Assembly (NCBI GenBank): GCA_029834535.1 | Contig: JAQMWT010000152.1 | Location: 1-47,170 of the forward strand | Source: Chrysophaeum taylorii | Lineage: Eukaryota > Sar > Pelagophyceae > Pelagomonadales > Pelagomonadaceae | Reading direction: 5' to 3' | Length of the DNA stretch: 47,170 nt | Shown: positions 20,742-31,489 of the stretch, one piece after another | How positions within the stretch are numbered: position 1 is the stretch's first letter | How the letters are laid out: every line of letters begins with the position of its first letter | Program-made: the position numbers and the translations under genes | Notes under the pieces: generated by a model | Seen by the model: only the letters and a program-made list of their open reading frames with translations | Database searches by the model: none | What the model was told of the DNA's origin: nothing

Positions 20742-20821
20742 TGCCTGGCCCCCTTGCTCGGGAGAGGTCTGAAGTGAGTGAGTGAGTGAGTGAGTGAGTG
20801 AGTGAGTGAGTGAATGAGTTA
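20742..20821 (+). repeat. 3' end of the SINE-like family with a (GTGA)n tail
   Basis: 'TTGCTCGGGAGAGGTCTGAAG' (split here as TTGCTCGGGAG + AGGTCTGAAG) matches the 3' end of the SINE-like copies at 10330 and 28340. It is followed by about ten GTGA units and then GTTAGGTAGTTGG. Upstream homology fades after about 30 bp, so this is a 5'-truncated or related element whose tail unit is GTGA rather than GTTA. Confidence 0.6.
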
Positions 20822-21184
20822 GGTAGTTGGTTAGTCCGCAAAGACACGCAGACACGAAATCGAAGAGGGTGGGGGATACCAGCTTGGCAGCAAGAGCATG
20901 CAACAGCAGCGCCCCATTGTCGTAGTCAACTAAGAGTACTGCCACAATGCGTGGGTCGAATTTCACAAAGCCAAAGTCGCCCCGCCCGCGCAACAAAAAA
21001 AAGGTCCACGCGTAAACACAAGAAGTCCACGCGCAAACAAAAATAAAAAGGCCCGCGCAACAAAAGAGGTTAACGACAAGAACCATCGTCGCGTCCGGTG
21101 GGACGAAACCAGTTAAGCGAAACCTACTCATTAGCGCGCGGATCAGTGAGTACAAAAACCCAAAAGCTCGAGATGACATACAAT

Positions 21185-21207
21185 ATCATGCAATAATATT
21201 GCATGAT
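21185..21207. repeat. Perfect 11-bp palindrome in a CAATAATAT repeat cluster
   Basis: ATCATGCAATA and its exact complement flank a single A. Related CAATAATA words recur at about 21230, 21265 and 21305. Could fold as a cruciform or hairpin. No function assigned. Confidence 0.6.
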
Positions 21208-21429
21208 TCTGTCACACGCAACAATAATATCACAGGACATGTCATAATATGGCATGAAAGCGCAATAATATAGCATGAGGTAACAATAAAATTTTTTCGG
21301 ACTGCAACAATAATACACATTATCGCGTGCGGGATGGCCAAAACCACAAAGGATGAGGGAAACAGAGGCGCAAACACACGAACAACACTCCACAATCAAC
21401 AGCACAGAGACGGTAGCAATGGGAATCTA

Positions 21430-21712
21430 ACATGACGGCAACCATCCCACATTTGAGCTCCATGAACAAGCCGAGCAACGTCGTAAGATACAGTCTCAAA
21501 AACACAGCGAAATTTTGGTCCAAAAAGACGACGGTAACGCACAACCAACAGGCAAAAGATGGAGCGATAGCGACAGCGACAGCGACGAAGCCGCGTATCC
21601 TCGACCGAGCGCCGAAAGCCCCGATCCACAGCACCACGAAGAGCTCGACCAACGCCTCTTGGAAGTACTGCAGCCGAGCCGCCTTTTCGACAAAGCACAG
21701 GCGACCCGTTAG
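21430..21712 (+). CDS. Short acidic coding fragment, unrecognised
   Basis: The plus-strand frame opens after a TAA at about 21428 and ends at the stop at 21710-21712. It reads hydrophilic sequence including 'EQAEQRRKIQSQKHSEILVQ', 'WSDSDSDSDEAAYPRPSAES' and 'EELDQRLLEVLQPSRLFDKA'. The amphipathic helix and acidic Ser/Asp run look like real protein rather than noise. No ATG is found near the beginning in this frame, so it may be an internal exon. A nearby Arg-rich 57-residue frame at 22036-22209, preceded by an A-run, is of doubtful reality. Confidence 0.3.
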
Positions 21713-22372
21713 CCGCAAACGCCGCGTCTTTCGGAAGAGGACGTAGGGCACACTGCCGGAGAGGACCTCGCACGCCCTACGGAGCCCTGCAGCACCGCCA
21801 TCTTGACGTTCCTCGTGCTGAAAGCATCACTTGCGAGTGCTGCGGCGCGGCGGACGGGTGGCCCTCGTGATGAGCCTGCGCGCGCGCTGAGCGACTCCCA
21901 CACAGAGCACGTACGCGGCTGGTGCGCCACGTCACCTGACGATTCAGGATGCCCATCCTGTGTAGTTCCCGTGGATGAACCGGCAGTGGTTGACCTACAG
22001 CACCTGAGGACATAAACGCTCGCGAAAAAAAAAAAATGAAGCAGCTTATGCGACGGGCGCGGCGTCTCCAGTACCGCAGACGCACCTTCACGAGCCGCTG
22101 CCGCATCTGCGCGTTCCATCGGCGGCAGCAACGGAGGAAGCGACGGTGGTTGAACGACGACGCCGCGTGCTCGAAAACGATTGGCATCGCTCAACATCCA
22201 AAGGATCGCTGAACGTAAAGGAAAGACGTTTTGGGTAAGAAGAGGCAAGACAAAAGGGTAACTGTCACATCAACAGGTTGATTAGGGTGAACTTCACGAG
22301 TACAAATTAAGGGTAACGATTATAATGAGCTACGTCACTGAACTTGAAGTTAAAAGTAAAACAAGTGCAGGC

Positions 22373-22720
22373 CAGTAAGTTCACCTAGTCCCAATCTCTA
22401 ACCCCAGCAAGTTCACCTGTTCCCGTTAAGTTCAGCTAGTCCCAATCTCTAACCCCAGTAAATTCGGCGTAAACCCAATCTCTAACCCCAGTAAGTTCGG
22501 CGTAAACCCGCACCCACTCACCCCACTCTCCTTCGAGCTTGTCGCTCTCACCCCCGCCAATCTAAGCTGCTTTGATCCGCACACGCCGCTAAGCTTTGAG
22601 TTTACTCTAAAAGCCCCAGTAAGTTCGCACTTGGTCTCAGTAAGTTCACCTGGTCACTAAGTTCACCTAGTCCCAATCTCTAACCCCAGTAAGTTCACCT
22701 GGTCCCAGCAAGTTAACCTA
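22373..22720. repeat. Degenerate tandem repeats built on AAGTTCACC...CCAATCTCTAACCCC
   Basis: CCAATCTCTAACCCC occurs four times (about 22391, 22442, 22477, 22672), interleaved with variants of AGTAAGTTCACCTGGTCCC and AAGTTCGGCGTAAACCC. Unit length is about 30-50 bp with clear divergence. A non-repeated insert lies at 22510-22610. The array directly borders the helicase remnant on its 3' side. Confidence 0.75.
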
Positions 22721-22739
22721 TAGTGCGCGTGTAGACGCT

Positions 22740-23309
22740 GGGAGGGGGCTTATCGGCATTGCGCAGCACGTGTGGAGTAGGGTGGAGTCGTCGACCAAGA
22801 AGAGGATATCCTCGGGGTTGCCGATCGACAGAGAGCCACGTAGAGCTGGACGTGGCAGAAGACGGGCTTCGCCAAGAGGACGCCGACCTCGCGGGGCGTC
22901 TGGCCCTGGCTCTTGGTGATCGTTCGGCGTCGGCGGGCCTTAAGGGATACAGGTTGGAGGAGCCTCGGTGACAACGACACGATCGATCATGTATCTGGTA
23001 CCGTTGCAGAGGCCGTGCGACGGGTCGAGGTTGCGAAGACTTTAAGCTCGCGATCAAAGTCAGCATGCCGCTGGTTGTCAGGGAGTTCAAAACTCGACTC
23101 TTGGGAGCGAGGCGTCGGCTTCCGACCCAACCTAGTCGGCCGAAAAGAACTCCGACGCCTCGTCTCCGGGGGAAAAAGGCCGCGGTCATGCGCACGTTGT
23201 CAGCATCGACAACATCGTTTCGACGGGGCGTGAGAATGGCGCGCTGAAAGAGCCGCCGCGGGTCGTGGAAATAGTCTGCGAGGTCGCCGTAGATGGCTTG
23301 GAGGATCAA
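22740..23309 (-). pseudogene. Helitron/Pif1-type helicase, C-terminal remnant
   Basis: On the minus strand, 'DPRRLFQRAILTPRRNDVVD' matches the 'erAILtpkN..v..iN' box of Pif1-like helicases, and 'RVLNSLTTSGM' matches the 'efLnsl..sGlP' stretch. In a second frame (22750-22980), 'TITKSQGQTPREVGVLLAKP' and 'VFCHVQLYVALCRSA' match the conserved 'TINKSQGQT...VgvyL..pvFsHGqLYVAlSR' motif VI. The two halves are in different frames and the N-terminal two thirds, including Walker A, are absent. In TEs this helicase tail belongs to Helitrons, though a Pif1 host gene remnant is possible. Confidence 0.75.
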
Positions 23310-23389
23310 TGTGTGGCTCGCGGGCCTACATGATCCTTACCCTAAATCGAGGGACAAACAAGCTCCCCACACACACCCCCCTCACACAC

Positions 23390-23620
23390 CCCCTCTTAGC
23401 AGTCGACATTTAAAGACAAACACACACCCCCCTCTTAGCAGTCGACATTTAAAGACAAACAAACAGACAGACAGACAGACACTCCCCACACACACCCCCC
23501 TCTTAGCAGTCGACATTTAAAGACAGACCCACAAACCCACCCACACCCTTCATGCTCCCCACACACACCCCCCTCTTAGCAGTCGACATTTAAAGACAGA
23601 CAGACAGACAAACATCTGTC
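23390..23620. repeat. Minisatellite with CTCTTAGCAGTCGACATTTAAAGACA unit
   Basis: Four copies of CTCTTAGCAGTCGACATTT plus AAAGACA at about 23393, 23432, 23502 and 23574. They are separated by variable CACACCCCCC and CAGA/CAAA microsatellite stretches. Spacing is irregular (39-72 bp). Confidence 0.8.
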
Positions 23621-23770
23621 GATTAGTAGTAAGGATACCGCTTCAACAAAAATCACTTGAAGTTCAACTGCAACATAGACATTGAAGCTTTGCTCCATCG
23701 ATTTGCAAAAATAACGACAAAAAGACGCCACTCCTTGCACGCCTTGATCACCCGAAGAGCTTTGGCAAAT

Positions 23771-23793
23771 AAGGCCTCTCTTCGAGAGGCCTT
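23771..23793. repeat. Perfect 10-bp hairpin, 3-nt loop
   Basis: AAGGCCTCTC, loop TTC, GAGAGGCCTT. A second imperfect GAGAGG/CCTCTC pair follows at 23840-23855, so the region may be a small foldback or MITE remnant. Terminal repeats and target duplication were not found. Confidence 0.6.
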
Positions 23794-23979
23794 GCTTTTC
23801 AACCGAAGGTTAATCTCCCGAAGAGATTCGGTCACCGGCCTCTCGAGAGGACTAGAATTCAACCAAAGGACACTTTTCAGCGTAGGATGAGGAAGACGGT
23901 CACTAAATCTAAATGCGCGCGACCAAAATTATAGATTAGAGGAGGGTACCGTACAGAAACGTCTCAACTCAACGTACAC

Positions 23980-24052
23980 TACTGATGGCAGGACTCGAAC
24001 CAGCAATCTTCGCCTTAGGAGGGCGACGCCTTGTCCATTAGGCCACACCAGC
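23980..24052 (-). tRNA. tRNA-Arg(CCU)
   Basis: The minus-strand sequence folds as a canonical cloverleaf. Acceptor GCTGGTG pairs with CATCAGT (G-U at 1-72 and 5-68). D arm is GCC/GGC around TAATGGACAA. Anticodon stem TCGCC/GGCGA surrounds loop CTCCTAA, with anticodon CCT at its centre. T arm is GCTGG-TTCGAGT-CCTGC (one T-T mismatch). The discriminator is A. No intron is present, and internal boxes A and B are intact (TGGCCTAATGG, GGTTCGAGTCC). It decodes AGG as arginine. It is the only RNA gene recognised in the window and appears functional. Confidence 0.93.
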
Positions 24053-24060
24053 ATACCTGC

Positions 24061-24548
24061 ATAGATCTGGCTCAATATGTATAAATTAAACAAGCTCTAT
24101 GCAAGCGGAATTTTGGTGAGAAAATTTTGGTAGATCCCTGTTCCGGTACCAACTTCACTTACCGGGGGAACCGTGTGGTGAGAAGGTCTGACGCTGGGGG
24201 CTCTTGATGGTCGGCTATGCGTTAAGAAAAATGTTGGGCTGTAGTATATACACATTCTGCGCACCCTGCCATCACGCATATGCGCGCATGCGCGTGCAGT
24301 TATTATCCGGTTTGCACGTAAGAACTTGCGTGTTAATTCTTGGTTGAAACGTGCGTTTTCACGACGTTTGAATGGAAGATGCAGAGTATTCCGCAAGGCA
24401 GTGACATAAATTCACTTTAGAACCATCCCGCCTCACCGTGTGAGTCTGGTCGGTTAGAGTTCAGGGAACAGGCTAGATCCCCTAGCCTCCGCGCACGACA
24501 GGCGACACGCAATTACTACACCTAGTTTAACATGTAAGTCTACGTACG
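24061..24548. other. Non-coding stretch between tRNA and retroelement
   Basis: A/T-rich mixed sequence with short inverted words (TATGCGCGCATGCGCGTG at 24278). No gene recognised. Confidence 0.5.
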
Positions 24549-24700
24549 CGCTAGACCATGATGATGAGCGTGAAGCAAATCAGGGGACTATTTGATTTGG
24601 TGAAAATGGAAGAAGAAGGGCCAAGGAAGAGATCGCGTTCTCGACGGACGGAATAACAGCAGGAGTCTGCGAATTTCTCTGCACCCCTCGAGATATCAAG
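24549..24700 (-). repeat. Terminal region shared by copia-like elements 1 and 3
   Basis: CGCTAGACCATGATGATGAG, then GGACTATTTGATT, AAGGAAGAGATC, GTTCTC and TTTCTCTGCACCCCTCGAG recur in order at 42509-42660. About 150 bp are alignable with indels. Both lie at the 3' end of minus-strand copia-like elements, so this is 3' UTR or LTR sequence of one family. Confidence 0.7.
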
Positions 24701-25187
24701 AGTACCAACACAAAGGAAGGTAGTCTTGATTGCTCAAGAGAAATTGCAGAAAGAAGATGATGATGGCGTGTGATTAAGGCGAAGATTGAAATGGAACTCG
24801 ACATAGAGACTTGCGTTGGGTCAACGCGGCTACATCTCATAAATTATTGACAAGTGAACAGGAAGGAATCTTACGCAGAAGGGTCGTCATTGGAGAGAGA
24901 AGAGAAGCAGACTTGGCCTCAAGCTGTTATAACTTGATTTCCTCCGACTGGATGATAGCTTGAACGTCGTCATCTCAATCACTTGGCGAATCATTTGTCA
25001 ATGCTGACGTGTTATGCTTGGCAGACCAATAATGAGCCGCCCATCGATAAGAAAGCGCGAGGAGGCGGTCTAGCACCTGGGGAATGAGATCTCCGAGTTG
25101 GAGTTCGTCTCGACAATCTTCAAAGAAACGCGGCGGGATGAAGGGATCGTGTAGAGTGTCTGCATCAGGTTGTAGAGAAGGATGTTG

Positions 25188-26042
25188 TTAGCTTTGACAC
25201 AACTCTCGCCGAAGTTGTAGAAGATGATCGTCGGTTATACGGTGCGTAAGTTGATGCTGAGCATCTAAAGACAAAGAAGGGCGACTCAGTAGCTCGCATA
25301 CCTTGATGAGCGTGACAAGCAAGACGTTTAGATTGCCCGTCGGAGGAAAGAGACGATCCTCTAGAGAGTGGACCAGCTCATGTGCTGCAGTAAGATCCGC
25401 ACGTAAGCTGTTGTTTTCCGTGGACAACTGTAATATTTTGCGAGCTTGCTTTTCGGTTTAGCCTTCGAGTGTGTTGGCGCTTTGCGCGAGGATTTCGACT
25501 TTCGCCGCAAGGACCTAAAAATCGAAGGTAGAAGGAGTAGATGGCGGTTGAGACATAACAGCAGTAGACGTTTCGTCTGGTCCGTCGTCTCTATAGTTTA
25601 GCGGCTTTTCGGTCGCATCAGTAAGTTCAGCGTAAAGCAGAGGGTACTTACTAGCAAGCAATTTAAGGAAGTCGCGCTTATCCTCATCTGAGAATTGAGT
25701 GGATTTCATTTCATCAGTGATAGTTGGAGAACTATTCTTATCAGATAAGGAGTTGTGATACGCGATGTGACGAAAGAGGGTTTGAGACAGAATGTCCATC
25801 ACTGTCGCATATGATCCGGGTTTGATAAAAGAATATCGTTTTGATTGCGCGCGAGCAACTGCCACTAGCAAAGGAAGATGTTCTAGGTGCATCCGTGTGA
25901 TGCGTTTAATGTTAAGACGAGTGTGATCTGGGTCGAATCGTTCGAAGCTGGTGATGATAAAATAATGTCGCCAGGAAGATCGGTATGTTGTGCGTCCAGA
26001 GAGCTGACCCATTTCGTATATGATTCTCTGGTACTCTAACAC
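25188..26042 (-). pseudogene. 3' accessory ORF of copia-like element 1 (coiled coil), broken
   Basis: Two frames downstream of RNase H. 25515-26042 encodes a helical protein ('YATVMDILSQTLFRHIAYHN', 'DEDKRDFLKLLASKYPLLYA'). 25188-25427 encodes a coiled coil and a hydrophobic tail ('NNSLRADLTAAHELVHSLED', 'LLVTLIKVCELLS'). A TAG separates them. Similar proteins occur at the same place in the other two copia-like elements: 41892-42480 shares the 'LL..L...F......LDT.SS' pattern and the FxxxLxxxYP spacing, and 42818-43306 shares 'ENRLF...TLYKITELLSR'. The function is unknown. The envelope position does not make it an envelope; no fusion peptide is seen. Confidence 0.5.
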
Positions 26043-26044
26043 AC

Positions 26045-27100
26045 CACACTCCTTACTCCTTTCTTATGCGGGTTTTCTCTCCGAAGTATTGCGGCTTTCC
26101 CTCATCCTTGCGCTTCCTTCTTCCTTCCGCTTTTCACTTTTCACTAAGACAACGAGATCGTCTGGTTCTTCCATCCGAACTTCGGAGCACTTCATCCTTG
26201 CGTGCCGTAAGGTCCAGAGTTCGCTGTTTATTACTTTGCTTTCGCTGCGTAAGGTCCAGAGTTCGCTGTTTATTTAGCAGTAGCTCGGTTCCTCGTTGTC
26301 AGTGTGAAAGCTTCTCCGGGATCTATTGTCCCTGGGAAGTGAGGAACGTACTCCCTACCTGTGTAGTAGCATGTGACATGCGGGATGAGCTAGTCACGCC
26401 TGAGACCGCACGCGGTCTCTACCACACACCCGGAGAGGGTCAAGCCTCTCTAGGTTATGGGCCCAGACGCATTGGTGTGTTAGTCCGATTGTTTTGTGTG
26501 CTGATCGATGCAACTTGTTACACGCCTTGTTGCTAGCACAAACGACAAGAGTTGGGCGCTTCGGTCACTGTACATATATCTCATGCCGACGGTGCGTGCC
26601 CGCCCATTATGTGGTATGCGAACGAACGGGGCCGTTTGCCGGACACGCACACTCATATGACTCCTTCAATAAAACTATTTTTTCCAGTGCTTTTTTTGTC
26701 GAGAACATGCAAGTGAAGGTTTTTCCCTTATTTCCCTGCTACGGATCGTCGGAGAAAGAATTAAATATTCCTTATCAGTCTCAGGTTACAGTGTTTATTT
26801 GGCATTGTGAACAGTTTGGTCCTGTACATGGAACTCACGCTCATATGAGCTCTCAAGTTCGCCGCGTACTGTACATATGATAAGTCGCACATGCGAGACC
26901 CCACTTTCTCACATATGTCGGCACGGTGTATAGAGAAAGTAATTTCAACTGTGTTACCCTTCAGCAGAGTGAGAGCAGTGGTAGTCCGCCCTCGTGTCTG
27001 TCTCTAACAACGAGGACAGCACGGTGTGAATAACACAGCGTTTTCTTAAAATAAAAGGTGCTAAAGTAAGAGAGCTAACCCTAGGATAGGGGGGTACTAA
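26045..27100. other. Unassigned stretch inside copia-like element 1, possible further insertion
   Basis: Separates RNase H from the 3' ORFs and has no counterpart between those genes in the plus-strand element, where the gap is under 100 bp. Contains a direct repeat 'GTAAGGTCCAGAGTTCGCTG' (26207 and 26250) and several ACTCATATGA/GCTCATATGAG words. No coding frame or terminal repeats recognised. Confidence 0.4.
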
Positions 27101-27367
27101 CCCTAAATCGAATTTTGTATCTCTACGCCCTCACCGATTGAACTCGGTGAGCGAAATCTGGATCGAACTAAGCAGGAAGCGACTTTCCATCGACAAGAAT
27201 GTAAAGAGTGTTCTGGACGGAGTTGTACGGTGGAAGAGTAGCAGAAAGAGCAACTTGATGAGATGGTGGTGAAGAAGATGTAGAGTGAACACCGTAGGCG
27301 TTCTTGAGCTTGTGGAATAAAGTGCGGGGGAGGAGTTTTGAAAAATGATCGGCGATCTGGTAGTGAG

Positions 27368-28297
27368 TCAGAGGGGACGAATGACCGAGCTGGCCTGGTA
27401 GTCACGAATGCGAAATTCTCGTAAATTGATATGACGAGAGGGAGCACTGACTTTAGGGTGATTAGCGACATGCAAGGCGCTGTTGTCAATAAGCAGGGGA
27501 ATAGCGTGAGCTTGATCACGCGAAAACACATGAGGGTGAGAGGAAAAGATCTTATGAAACCACTGGCATTCATCAGCAGCTGCGCTAGCGGCGATGAGTT
27601 CGGCTTCCATGGTGCTTTTGGCAGTAAGAGTATGGCGTTTGCTAGACCAGAATACGAGATTGCCAAATACGAAAATACATGCACCAGAATGAGATCTTAA
27701 GCGAGGATCAGAACGGTCAGCGAAACTGGCATCAGTAAAACAAATAATGGGCGAACGAAGATGATGCAGTTCGGGGTAGGTGCCGATCAGATGCTGAATA
27801 ACGGGCGTAATAGAGGGGCTGTCGGATGAATAGTCTGGAGAATCATTCGCGGTACCCTTCAAATAGCGGAGTGAAACATACAAATGTAGAAGATGGGTCT
27901 GCTCAGGGTTCATACCTTTGCAGCATTTGTTGCACAGAGTGGTGATGTCTGGACGACAAGTGACGGGCAAGTAAATACTAGTGCCACAGTAATGGGGAAA
28001 ATGCTTGCGTAAAATTTCTAAGGTAGGAGCCGAGTCGGAAAGAAACTTAGCAGAAGGTTCCTGAGAGAGAATGTCCGAGTAGGGGAAGTCAGTAGTACGG
28101 AGGTTGGTTTTATGCTCGGCGAGCATCTTGTTTATCTTTGCGGCTACATTCATAGTGAGGTGACCAGCGGAGACATTGTAGTGTACACCGATACCAAGAA
28201 AGGATCGGATGTTATCGTGCCATGTACCTTTGCCATATTCCTTCTCCAAAGCGGTGCGAAGAGATGTGATTTTGGCGGTGTTGGTACCAGTGATCAA
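27368..28297 (-). pseudogene. RT C-terminus and RNase H of copia-like element 1
   Basis: Begins immediately after the interrupted VDD box ('DDLLITGTNTAKITSL' spans the SINE-like junction). Copia connection motifs follow: 'YGKGTWHDNIRSFLGIGVHY' and 'LPVTCRPDITTLCNKCCKGM'. RNase H shows 'CFTDASFAD' (first Asp), 'KSTMEAELIAASAAADECQW' (Glu) and 'PLLIDNSALHVANHPK' (third Asp). The frame is open for 310 residues, so decay is slight apart from the insertions. The catalytic residues of RNase H are retained. In the intact element this would degrade RNA in RNA-DNA hybrids during reverse transcription. Confidence 0.88.
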
Positions 28298-28315
28298 GAG
28301 ATCATCGACAGAGAC

Positions 28316-28684
28316 TAACTAACTAACTAACTTCAGACCTCTCCCGAGCATGGGAGCCAGGCCGGACCGACAGGAGCCAGTCCGGAATCACGGGCCTGTA
28401 GACGAGGAGCGCCGAAAGGTCGGTCGGCGGAGAGTGACCATCAAGCTTGTCGCCATGCGACGAGGAGACCGCGATGTGACTGACAACCAACTCGTCGATA
28501 ACCTTCCGTCTTCGCCCCCGGCCATACCCCGTCCCACTGCGAACGTTCCGGCTGCCAACCGGCCCGCCCGGGAGGCGAATAGGTGCCAACCTACGCCGGG
28601 AGGGCGGATGCCCTCGCAAGGCTCAGGATTCATGAGGCACCGTCCTCCATCGCAACCGCAGTCGGCGATCAGGGTAAGGGTATA
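28316..28684 (-). mobile_element. SINE-like insertion, copy 2, with perfect 10-bp target duplication
   Basis: A 369-bp copy of the repeat at 10005-10366, in reverse orientation. It is flanked by identical CGACAGAGAC at 28306-28315 and 28685-28694. Its 3' end is (GTTA)4-5. The variable-length target duplication and short tandem tail are marks of LINE-type retroposition. It interrupts the RT of copia-like element 1 at the VDD catalytic motif. Confidence 0.9.
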
Positions 28685-28711
28685 CGACAGAGACGGATAG
28701 GAGAACCCGTC

Positions 28712-28807
28712 TGTTGCGAATGGTATGAGGCGTTAGACTAGCGATAAGAGAAAGACGTAAGGATACTGGATACGTGGTGCAGGGGTAAGTGTCATAGCTT
28801 CCTCACA
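28712..28807 (-). repeat. 3' LTR of the small copia element
   Basis: 96 bp, matching the copy at 32541-32636 as far as I can read. Two 50-bp tandem units (CACAGGTGCTGG...GGGGTAAGTGAGG) follow at 28806-28905, in the place where a polypurine tract is expected. Confidence 0.92.
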
Positions 28808-28978
28808 CAGGTGCTGGAAAAGAAGGAAAAGGATAAAGGGGTAAGTGAGGTCCTCACACAGGTGCTGGAAAAGAAGGAAAAGGAAAAAGGGGTAAGTGAG
28901 ACGCTCACAGAGGAGAGGCTTTGAGGAAGACGTCACAGAGGCATTGTGGCGAGAAAACAGCAGAGATCAGGGCGAAGA

Positions 28979-31423
28979 TCATGAAGTGAGGTAAAGAGCG
29001 CGAAGCCGGAGGAAGGAAGGAGCTTCCGTACTGCGGGTGAAAATGTCGCTAAGGTTGTGAAGGCGGGGTATGTGTTTGAGATCAATGATGTGGTTGCGAT
29101 GATATTCGGCGGTACTGTAAAAGCGAACGTCAATATGGCGGGTGCGCCGTGTGAGACATTGGAGACGAACTTGGGTGACGGTGGTGCTATTATCAACATA
29201 CATTGGGACCGTGTGACGAGGGAGATCAAAGTCATCAAAAAGTTTGAGAAGCCAAGAGAGCAACGAGCAAGTAAGTACTGCGAGCGGGAGCAGTAGGCTA
29301 TCATAGAGCCCGCAAGGAGAAAGCAAAAACCAGTTGCAGAGTGGCGGTCATCAGGGTCGTCGGCCCAGCTGGAGTCGGAAGAACCACAGAGATGAAGGGT
29401 AGAATCGCGACCAAGAATAAGGGCAAGATCCTGAGTACCGTTGAGATAACGCAGAGTGTGGGATAAAGCGTGCCAGTGGGGTTTATCAGGATTGTGGGGA
29501 AAACGCGCACACTGATTGACGGACCAAGTGATATCAGGGCGAGTCATGATGGAGATGAAGAGGACACAGCCAACAATGCGGCGAAAAGGGATGCGTGCCA
29601 TGAAGATGTGATCTGGCGAGACGGAGGACCACGGTAGAATTGAGCACGAGCTTGTAATGGCAAGTGTCACCAGATCCGCGGACGAAGCCACAATCATTGA
29701 GAAGGAAGCGTTCCAAATAAAGCCGCCAATTGCGACAAGCTTGTTTGCAACCATACCAAGAGCGACGGAGCTTGTAAACGATTTTGGAACCATCGGTGGG
29801 TTGGCGAGGAGCATAGCCTTCGGGTGGCCAGACATAGATGTCTTCGTCAATGGGAGCTTGAATAAAGGCGGAGCTGACATCCAACTTGTGCAAATCCCAG
29901 TCATGAACAGCGACAAAGGTTAGAAAGAAACGGATCGTGACGATGTTGGCAACCGGTGAGTAGGTGTCATGATAATCAATGCCGTGAACCTGGGTGTAAC
30001 CGCGGACGACAAGGCGAACCTTGTACGATTTGAAGCGGCCAGAGTCATACTTCTTGCGGAGGATCCACTTGAGGGTACAAATGTTGCCAGAAAAAGTCTC
30101 AGGGAGGCGAATCACATCCCAACAACCAATTTGACCAAGAGAGCTGTATTCTTTAGCGATGGCCTGCAACCAGCCAGGACGCTCAGGATTGGTCGGAGCT
30201 AAAGCTTCACGTAAATGGGTGGAAGTGATAGTAGTTTCGTCAAGGTCTGAATACTGGGACATTTCTTCGGAAGCAGAGTAATAAACCTGTGAATGAGGAT
30301 CAACAATAGTGTTAGCTAAACAAAGGGGAAGGAAGACATAATGAACTAACAAACGAAAGCTAACAGAAGAGACATACAAAGAGTTACAGGGGGAAACAGA
30401 AGCGACAGAGGAAACAGAATGGCCCGTATCGACATCAGAATGGCCCGTATCAACATTGGAATGGCCCGTATCAACATTGTGACAGGAAGAAACAGAATGG
30501 CCCGTAATGAAGTTTGTTGGTTGTTGTAACGCGCGTTGGTCGACTTTGCGCGGTCGGCCCCGTTTGGCACGACGTAATGGTGCACGTTTCGTATTGGCCG
30601 GTAACAGTGTAGGCAGTGACGTTTCTGGGGTGATCAGTCCCGATAAGGCCGGCTCCGGAGCATCAAAAACAGAAGATATTGGGGATACGGCCGAAGATAA
30701 ACGAGGGTCGTAATAAAACAAGTCAGGAAAACGAGAGTCCACTAGAGACGGAGGAAGGGTTTGAGTGGACAGTGACTTACGTAGAGCGAAATTTTCGTCA
30801 AAAACAACATCAATCGAGGTGTGGATGACAGGACCTGTGGGGCGTTGAAGCAATATGCGATATCCAGGGCCTGCAGAGGGATACCCAATGAAGATACCGG
30901 TTATAGCTTTGGTAGGCCATTTGTCGCCAGTAAGAATTGCAGCAGGACAGCCCCAAACACGAAGAAAATCGACACGCGGGAGTGTTTCATGTAGCATTTC
31001 ATATGGCGTCATATATCCAGGATTAGAGGCATTTGGCATACGCTCAGAAATGAAGTCAGCCGTTTCCATGGCCCAACGCCAAAAATCAGGTGGACGCGAG
31101 CTTCGCTCGTCATACTCGAATAGACTGCGGTAGAAGTTGGCGACAGTGGCAAAACAGTTGTGGCACGTAAGAACGTTGCAGATAGCTTGCAGATAGCGTC
31201 GCAGTGGCACGTAAGAACATTGCAGATAGCGTCGCGGGTGCTGAGCACGGAATTCACGTCGATAGCAAAACCGAATTTTAAAGGTCAGAAAAGGCGGCGA
31301 AAAAGTGCGTGAAGGAGAACCACAAATCACACAGCAAAGAAGCGTCTGTCCAGGATCCCGAAGATGAGCGATCCAACCACATAGGTAGCACGAAAACTGC
31401 GCACGCGAAAAATTGACAGGCAC
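28979..31423 (-). pseudogene. Small copia pol: integrase tail, RT, RNase H, frameshifted
   Basis: The main frame 29534-31423 carries the integrase C-terminus ('YMTPYEMLHETLPRVDFLRV', 'WGCPAAI', 'GIFIGYPSAGPGYRI'). RT follows: 'LGQIGCWDVIRLPETFSGNI', 'LKWILRKKYD', 'DYHDTYSPVANIVTIRFFLT', 'LHKLDVSSAFIQAPIDEDIY', 'RRSWYGCKQACRNW'. The YVDD box falls at a frameshift. RNase H is in two other frames (28933-29916 with 'CRSQYLLARC', 'WADDPDDRHSATGF'; 28979-29326 with 'MYVDNSTTVTQVR' and 'RHIDVRFY'). The integrase zinc finger and DDE core are absent, replaced by a short direct repeat around 31140-31250. Confidence 0.85.
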
Positions 31424-31489
31424 AGCTTAGTTGTGGCAGGTGAAATGCGCGATGGAACGTGATTCGCTGGTTTTACCAAAGCCGACAAG

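Larger units (their letters stand above)
24549..28297 (-). mobile_element. Copia-like element 1, 3' part (RNase H, 3' ORFs, terminal region)
   Basis: This is the distal part of the minus-strand copia-like element whose proximal part is at 32637-35347. The two parts were separated by the SINE-like and small-copia insertions. Domains 5'->3' on the minus strand: RT end and RNase H (27368-28297), unassigned sequence, 3' ORFs (25188-26042), then a terminal region (24549-24700) homologous to the end of copia-like element 3. LTR limits were not resolved. Confidence 0.7.

Noticed and set aside
20670..21179. 169-residue minus-strand frame with hydrophobic stretches
   Set aside because: It includes translated (GTGA)n microsatellite and SINE-like tail sequence. 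The hydrophobicity follows from T-rich composition.
21190..21202. TAATATTGC, close to the CRESS-virus nonanucleotide TAATATTAC
   Set aside because: It lies in the stem rather than the loop, differs at the key bases and has no Rep gene nearby.
23390..23620. Repeat-spacer pattern resembling a CRISPR array
   Set aside because: Spacing is irregular and the intervals are CA/GA microsatellite. The surroundings are eukaryotic with no cas genes. It is a minisatellite.
27080..27110. CTAACCCT/ACCCTAAA resembling telomeric repeats; also CTAACCCC at 22390-22690
   Set aside because: Only isolated units, not tandem arrays. The 22.4-kb units belong to a 30-50 bp minisatellite.
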